Below, one piece after another: positions 58,076 to 64,000 of a stretch of DNA of 64,000 nt. The notes beneath the pieces are model-generated. The model was given only the letters and a program-made list of their open reading frames with translations, searched no databases and was not told the origin of the DNA. The first letter of the stretch is position 1. The number at the start of each line of letters is the position of its first letter. Source of the DNA: Jacaranda mimosifolia (Eukaryota > Streptophyta > Magnoliopsida > Lamiales > Bignoniaceae); the NCBI GenBank assembly GCA_018894105.1, contig CM032117.1, positions 34,762,501-34,826,500 on the forward strand. The letters are read 5' to 3'. A program made the position numbers and the translations under genes.

Positions 58076-60604
58076 CTAAAACAAAAAGGAGGGGCATGTA
58101 GCTTGATAAGCTATCGCTTTAGCAGCTACTTCATCCACTGCCTGGAGCAATTCCTCCGTCAAATCCACCCTTACATTTAAATGGGGTCCTTCAACCTCTT
58201 GCTCAGGCAACCTCCCTTAAGTTGCTCCAACAGGCCGCGAGGGCCCCGACTCCTCAGTTAAGAATACTTGGCCACCCTCAGGAAAGAAATTAGCCACAAC
58301 GACCTCGTTGTTCTTTATCTCCAGGGAAAACTCCCCAGAAAATTCAAATTCCTCACTCACTACATCGACTCAGGGAAGAGGCGGAACAATTGCATCACGC
58401 TCTTCAGCAGGAACATTTATGTCAAATGCTTGGAGATTTTCGTCCTTGTTAACATCAAGTCTCGCCTTATCTTCAGGTTGAAACTCATATCCCTTGCATT
58501 CTAGCTGTTTTACAGCATGGTCGAAGGCCTCTTTCGCATCATCTATGCTAAAAGTTACGCTTGAATCGGTTAAAGCTGAGGAGAGCATAAATTACTGAAT
58601 GGCCTCCTTATTGATCCCGGCAACACCTTGAAAAATTTTGACCGAGCGTACCTTATTGCACTCTCATAGCCACGTGCTCGACCAGATTCGAATGCCTATT
58701 GAATTGTGCTCAATGTCTTTTTGAGCTAATCCTCCATCTGGCTTTTACCTTTAACAACAGCAAGTAATTCGATGTCCTTTTCCTCAAGCTACTTTGCCAG
58801 TTCAACCACTTTAGATTCTAATGAACCGACCTTAGCCTTCAACATTTCACTTTGTTTCTTCTCAAGGCTCGCACATTTTTCCAGCAATCGCTGATGCTGA
58901 GTTTCGTATAGCTCATAGCGTTGATAGAGGTTATACCTCCACTGCCCGACCTGAAAGATAATGAGTAACTAAAAATAATGCATTAACATTAAAGCTAGCA
59001 AATGCACTCGACCATAAAAATTACCATGTTCACGTGGTAAGCAAAAGCTTTCAGAGCGTCAACCTGTTCGTTGTTAAACATTTCCATCTAGTCGCGTTGG
59101 AATAAGCCAGCGGTCAAAATAGCTAGCGGTGTCAATGAGGTCACCCTCTGCCCATTATCGTTGCGTCATTCAACACCCCCATCTTTTCTCTAAACTGCGG
59201 ATTGGGAAATGTTGGAAGATTACATAATTGCTCAGGGGGCAAGACGCCATACATAGTTTCCTCGCTCTTGACTACCTTTACTTTTCCTTTCTTGACCGCA
59301 ATCTTTTTAGGGGCACTTTGTCCCATCATTTCGACTGTTTTTCTCTTTGGCTGAGAAGAGCTGCTAACTGCTCCTATGCTCGCAACACCTAATACAATTT
59401 GACCCATTGGTCCCTTAGGACCCGCCCTGACCGTTTGAGCACTAGTCGCTCATCAAGCTGCAGCGGTCTCTCTGCGCTGTTGTGCCCCCTGCTGCTTACA
59501 CATCGCAATTTGTCTAGCGCGGTTCAATGATTGGTCGACCTACAAAAAAAAACTATTTATTAACTAAACAAGTAATAATCAAGAACAACATTACGCATTA
59601 TTTGCAAAGGTTAGTTTCTACCTAAATGAGCATTTGCATGCAAGCTCATCGCAGTGGTCGACAACCCTTCTAGAACCAAATTTCTCTCTCTAATGAATAC
59701 CAATGTGTCCATCTCCCTGAAATCGAGGAGGTCTCGAACAAAAACATTACTCCAAGATGGGTTTTCACTTGTATCCAGATCGACCTTACCCTTTATCCAC
59801 CTATGGGAATATCAAATCCGACCCCAGTGAAAGGTTGGACATAAGAAAATCTCTCTTTCTACTTCTGACCATGCGACGATGAAAGACTCCTAAAGATTTT
59901 TCTATGGGGTCGTACATTCAAATAATAAAAGTTAGATTCCCTAGCTAAGCTTGGCTTGCGGGACATAGGTAGGTGAAATAAATGGCTGAAATTCACCCAA
60001 GAAAGAGCTTCATCGAGAATATGCATTAAAACAACAAAACTATACATAAAAGCAAAGTAATAGGGAGCAATTGAGTTATGCACACTTGTAGACCTCTTAG
60101 CAGGTCGACGATTGGGTCACCCAATGGAAACCTAGGCCACACTTCATTGCATCCTAAAAAATGATTATACAACCCTTAGGAGGAGTGTGCATCCTATCTA
60201 CAACCCTATGTTTAATCAACTCAAACTCTTCCGTAATATGATAATTTCCCCTAATCGACCTAAGGTCATTCAATGATATGGTCGACATGATATCACTATA
60301 GTGTGTTGTCGTGAATAACCTATCTCTCGACCTAGGAATTTCCTCCACTGCCTGTATTTCCTCCTCATCACCACCATGCACCGGAGGCCCTACCTCATCC
60401 CACCATAGCTCGAGGGCCTTATCTCTTCGACTAAAAGGTTAGAAGGTCCAACTCCTTCGACTGCTCCCAAAACCCCCCACCCATATTTAGTTTTGGCTAT
60501 TCAAGGGTACCCGACCTTTCGCTAGAGGATTTACTCAAATTCGTCCCGCTATTCGAGATATCTACTGAATGCGTAGCTTCTGAATCGGAACTAGAACTCA
60601 ACAT
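58076..60604 (-). pseudogene. Antisense three-exon gene of element C (Transposase_28-like protein)
   Basis: Inferred exons: 60604-59622, 59539-59025 and 58950-58076; introns of 82 and 74 nt begin GTAGAAAC and GTAATTTT and end TTTGTAG and TTTCAG. The start is MLSSSSDSEATHS, Ser-rich, then FTTTHYSDIMSTISLNDLRS (60330s), FVVLMHILDEALSWVNFSHL (about 60000) resembling PF04195 (from memory), a Lys-rich patch KKIAVKKGKVKVVKS in exon 2, and Glu/Lys-rich, probably coiled-coil DNA in exon 3. Stops in exon 1, for example near 60490, 60440 and 60390, make it a pseudogene. The layout equals element B. The role is unknown; it does not resemble a catalytic retroelement protein. Confidence 0.68.
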
Positions 60605-60776
60605 ATTGATAATACATTAAGCGCTAGCAAACTTTAAAAGTGCAAGAAAAAAGGGTACTTACAAAAACTCTATGCAAAAATTAACTGCTTAAGAAAACTC
60701 AAATTTCGACTAGAAATCTTCACCTCTTGACCCCAAAACAGTGATTGCAAAAGTGAAAATGAGCGATGACAATCCG

Positions 60777-60786
60777 CTATTTATAG
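60777..60786 (-). promoter_or_regulatory. TATA box of the antisense gene, element C
   Basis: CTATAAATAG on the - strand, 173 bases upstream of the antisense ATG, matching the spacing (171) and sequence in element B. Confidence 0.65.
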
Positions 60787-60990
60787 GCAAGCCAAAATTT
60801 TAGCCAGTTAAAGTAACCGATAACCGCCTAATAAATGCGTAAGCGCTGGTTACCCACGTGTTAAAATTCATGTAATTGCCTAAAACGACTCTCGCCTTCA
60901 TCCCTCAGGTCGAGATTCAAACATAATTCCTCCTGCCTCTGATCCTTGTCGATTTTGCTACTCCTAACTTCGACCCCATCACGATCGAAC

Positions 60991-61677
60991 TAAGGAGTAA
61001 GGGGGGCTCATGACACGGGCAGGCCCAATGTAAGCCCAATACACTTAATGGGCCTAGACCATAACGTAAGCCTAATACGCTTAACAGGCCTAGTCACAGG
61101 ACTTGGCCAACTCAATCAACCCTATAGTTCGGACTGATTGACCTAATAGATCGAATAATTCGACCAGTAGGTCGAGTGAAAAGAGAATATTTAATGGCGG
61201 TCTGCTACCCATTGCGCCCGCATTAAATGTGCCTCAATTGCTAGGTTGTCCGCATTAAATGAATTGACGGTGCGTCACCTCTGCATTAATGGTAGTGAGA
61301 ATCCCCTTTCTGGCCCACCGGATGTTTGTGTACCTTTAGATAGATTAGAATGACCTATCTTGCCCCTACACAAATAACATGCATATGAAATGTGTTGGAG
61401 GAGATATTAGTCTTTTTACCCCCGTTCAAGTACTATAAATATCCATCCTTCAGAAACAATGGCAAGCATTTATACACTCATTGAACTATTACTCTGCTCT
61501 ACAACCTTCAGGTTGACTTACTGACTTAATCTTCGGAGGGTCTTCGCCGAGGACCCTCTCGGCTAGCCTAACGTTTGTTCCTTGGTTGCAAGTCCCATCC
61601 CACGCTCACATCTTTTTAGTCGGGAAACCGTCCAGGTCGATACATAAAGACCAATAATGCCAAAAATAACCTTAACA
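60991..61677 (+). repeat. Polypurine tract and 3' LTR of element C
   Basis: Purine-rich TAAGGAGTAAGGGGGGCTCA at 60991-61010, then the 667-bp LTR from 61011 to 61677, ending TTAACA directly before the AATAT duplication. Confidence 0.9.
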
Positions 61678-61682
61678 AATAT

Positions 61683-62400
61683 GTTTTGAACTTTTTGTAG
61701 ACATATATCAATTTAGAATCTTATTATTATAATTATGATTTAAGATAAATATAAATTATTATTTTAATATAAAATTCAACCATGTCATTATATAATCGAC
61801 CTAGTTTAAATTAATTGCTTTGTGTTGTTAAACTAAATTTAACTCACATTCATCAAAACATTTTGTAAAAATAGGTTAGTTTATAATTATTATTATTATT
61901 AAAGGGGGCAAAATGCATATACATATAGTTATAGGGTCAAAATGAAATGCACCCTCATAAAAATAAAATCGAATTAACAATAAAATTCATGATTAATATA
62001 GTGTTCGAAAAAATCGAACTGTTCATTGAACCAAAAAATTTACCAATTCACAGTTTATTAGTTCAATCGTTGATCAGACCGTGATTGAACTATGACATTA
62101 TACTTATGTAATACATATATATATTGTATATTTTATATATTATTTAAAAGTTAATAAAATACCAGACATAAAATATTAAGAGTCTAAATTATATTATTTA
62201 ACTTCATAAGTTATAACTTCTTGGAAGAGACAACCAAGAGCGCATGGGGGAAAGGGACTAAAGGTTTTTTACTTTCTAGTTGGATTTAAAAATTAAAATC
62301 ATAGATTTAATTTGTGGTTTTTATTTTAAAGATTTTTTGTGTTTTAGACTTTTAACTTTTCAGGATGTACCTTAGCCTTGGAGATGTGCGCATTAGGCAC

Positions 62401-62496
<96 letters not shown>

Positions 62497-62504
62497 GAGG
62501 AGAA
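61683..62504. other. AT-rich spacer
   Basis: No gene. AAAGGGGGCAAAATGCATAT near 61901 could be the end of another Mutator-type MITE, but no partner was found. It includes the trinucleotide repeat listed next. Confidence 0.45.
62399..62497. repeat. Self-complementary (AAT)n(ATT)n microsatellite
   Basis: About sixteen ATA-type units turn into about sixteen ATT-type units, so the two halves can pair as a hairpin of nearly 50 bp. The frame across it gives only Ile and Leu runs and is not a gene. Confidence 0.95.
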
Positions 62505-62513
62505 AAAAGAAAA

Positions 62514-63421
62514 GGGTAAAGTCATATTTACCTCCTTGTACTCAAATTTTGTCTCACTTTATCCCCGTATACTTTTAGTTGCATCACTTTGCCTCCCTGT
62601 ACTCTCAATTTTACTTCACTTACTTTAACACCGTTAAAGCCTCTTCAATTTTTGTTAGCAAACCAAGCAAAAATGATTAGATTATCATATTTTATATTTA
62701 TATACCCAAAATGCCTATATCTCAATATTTTTTTGCCAATCTCTCCCAGCTACTCTTCTCTTATATGAATACATAAATTTTATACAAAATAATATTAAAA
62801 TTAAATTAAAAGATCCAAGCTGAATGCTGAAAGATGAAATATGGACATTACTATTGACTGCACTACAAATCTATCAAAAACTTGCAACATATACTAATAG
62901 TACATCTCTAGAAGAAATAAAGATTTCCATTAAAGAAAACTCAATTAATAATATTGAGATCCCATTTTTTCTTCCATAGAATTGCTTCACTAACTTTATT
63001 TTATTATCTAATACATCCCTCTATGAAATCAATAAAAATAAAAAAAAGGCACTGCCTTTAGCACCAAGTAGCAACAAAACTACGTATAAGTGAGATTTCA
63101 TATGGCATTTGAGGTTGGTCTTTAAGAAACACGTTTCCGTTATATTTCTTTGGTGATTTTATATTTCTAAATCTTCAAATATAAATTTTTCTTTTTTATG
63201 GAGAAGATGGGTTTTATTTGTTAAATGAACAATTAAAAATTATGGGCAACTTTGTCTTTTAAAAAGGAAAAGTTAAAGGTGTTAAGGAGATGAAGAAAAT
63301 TTAACGAAATTGAATAATTTAAGTAACATTGAGAGTATAGGGAGGCAAAGTGATGTTTAAAAGTACAAGGGGGTAAAGTGAAACGAAGTTTGAGTAAAAT
63401 GGGGTAAAGTGGATTTTACCC
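62514..63421. mobile_element. Mutator-type MITE with long inverted repeats
   Basis: The left end GGGTAAAGTCATATTTACCT and right end (- strand) GGGTAAAATCCACTTTACCC open inverted repeats of over 100 bp with shared blocks such as CATCACTTTGCCTCCCT and TACTCTCAAT. Flanks AAAAGAAAA (62505-62513) and AAAAGAAAT (63422-63430) match at 8 of 9, the Mutator duplication length. The 908 bp carries no transposase. Confidence 0.8.
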
Positions 63422-63430
63422 AAAAGAAAT

Positions 63431-63698
63431 TAAATGAAATGCTTCGGTTTCAATAAAATGTGAATAATTCAATAGTTCAAATGGTTCAACTGCCAGTTCA
63501 AATAATTTTGCCAAAATATGACCTTTTTTTTTTGGTATATTGATTTTTACTCAAAATCGGACCGATTTATGAAATGATCGACGGCCCAATCAGTCCCCGA
63601 TTGCCCAATTCAATTCGATTTTTTAAAAGGTGGTTTAATAAGGTAAAATAATTTTTATATTTGCAGTTGCATATTTGATGCAACTACATATTTGTTTA
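63431..63698. other. Spacer, no gene seen
   Basis: Short AT-rich stretch with GGTTCAACTGCCAGTTCA-like inverted motifs that hint at an old hAT end; no boundary could be set. Confidence 0.4.
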
Positions 63699-64000
63699 GG
63701 GTTTGTTCTCCTATGTTTTGGGGATATTTTTTCTAACCCTCCAAAAAATTTCAAAATGCATGCACATTCTCCAATCTTTCTCCCAAAATACTATAATTTT
63801 TTACCCAAAAAAACCCTCACAATTCACCTAAAAAAACCCTATACCCTAAAAAGTACACCTACTCCCTCATTTTCTCACTCCATCTTTCACATCACTTATT
63901 CATTTATCATTATTTCATTTCATTCATATACATATACATATATATTTACATATATGAAAATATTTAAACTTTACTACTTAAAAAATACTAAAACTTATGT
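63699..64000. mobile_element. Left part of a second PIF/Harbinger-like element (cut by the window edge)
   Basis: GGGTTTGTTCTCCTATGTTTT follows TTA at 63696-63698. Over the next 300 bp it parallels the - strand of 39648-39370: a GGATATTTT block, CATTCTCCAATC, TACCCAAAAAA, then CTTTCACATCA and TTATTCATTTAT. It is therefore the same family as the element that interrupts the 3' LTR of element B. The rest is outside the window. Confidence 0.6.

Larger units (their letters stand above)
51498..61677 (+). mobile_element. Ty3/gypsy retrotransposon of the Tat type, element C
   Basis: LTRs are 51498-52124 and 61011-61677, both TGACA... to ...TTAACA, flanked by a perfect 5-bp duplication AATAT (51493-51497 and 61678-61682). 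The primer-site-like TTGGCACCGTCTGTAGG follows the 5' LTR; a purine-rich TAAGGAGTAAGGGGGGCTCA precedes the 3' LTR. Content: gag, protease, RT, RNase H, second RNase H (archaeal type), integrase, tandem repeats, antisense gene. No insertion is seen within its 10,180 bp. It belongs to the same family as element B. All protein frames are damaged. Confidence 0.92.

Noticed and set aside
62365..62628. Frame with Ile and Leu runs
   Set aside because: It is only the translation of the (AAT)n(ATT)n microsatellite.
61980..63640. An outer hAT-like element around the Mutator MITE (AAAAAATCGAA motifs on both sides)
   Set aside because: The inverted match is short and AT-rich, and no 8-bp duplication was found.

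Overview
The window is nuclear DNA of a flowering plant, most likely a eudicot. The evidence is AT-rich intergenic sequence, GT-AG introns, many plant-type transposable elements, and two recognisable host genes: the last exon of chorismate synthase at the left edge (203-351, + strand) and a complete two-exon patatin-like (pPLAIII-type) gene (13556-16646, - strand). The species cannot be fixed from the sequence alone. I found no other convincing host gene and no standard RNA gene.

Mobile DNA covers about 45.8 kb of the 64 kb, much of it nested. Left part (1-18.9 kb): chorismate synthase end; a 681-bp near-perfect palindromic CACTA-type element (2871-3551); a Tourist-like MITE (4320-8519) split by a gag-only LTR retrotransposon (4399-8277), whose own right LTR carries a SINE (7928-8020); a hAT-like element (8725-10261); then the patatin-like gene with its promoter and 3' signal.

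Middle (18.9-39.9 kb): one Ty3/gypsy element of the Tat type (element B, + strand). A hAT element (23054-24269) sits in its RNase H region. Its 3' LTR is split by a 3-bp-TSD DNA element (29858-39648), which is itself split by an 8.1-kb Mutator-like transposon (30149-38257). That transposon holds a broken transposase and a small GRF-zinc-finger-like gene. Next come a solo LTR of probable Ty1/copia type (41145-43395), a second CACTA-type element (43862-45099) with a second SINE inside, and a 3.1-kb solo LTR resembling Tekay/Del chromoviruses on the - strand (46364-49461).

Right part (49.5-64 kb): a MITE, a second Tat-type element of the same family with a perfect 5-bp TSD (element C, 51498-61677), a Mutator-type MITE (62514-63421), and the start of another member of the 3-bp-TSD DNA family at the right edge.

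Elements B and C share one layout: LTR, gag, protease, RT, RNase H, a second (archaeal-type) RNase H, integrase, a tandem-repeat 3' untranslated region, then a three-exon gene on the antisense strand with its own TATA box, and the 3' LTR. All retroelement and transposase reading frames are interrupted by stops or frameshifts, so none looks autonomous now. The best leads are the conserved intron-bearing antisense gene, the three-deep insertion stack at 29.5-39.9 kb, and several insertions whose target-site duplications are still legible.
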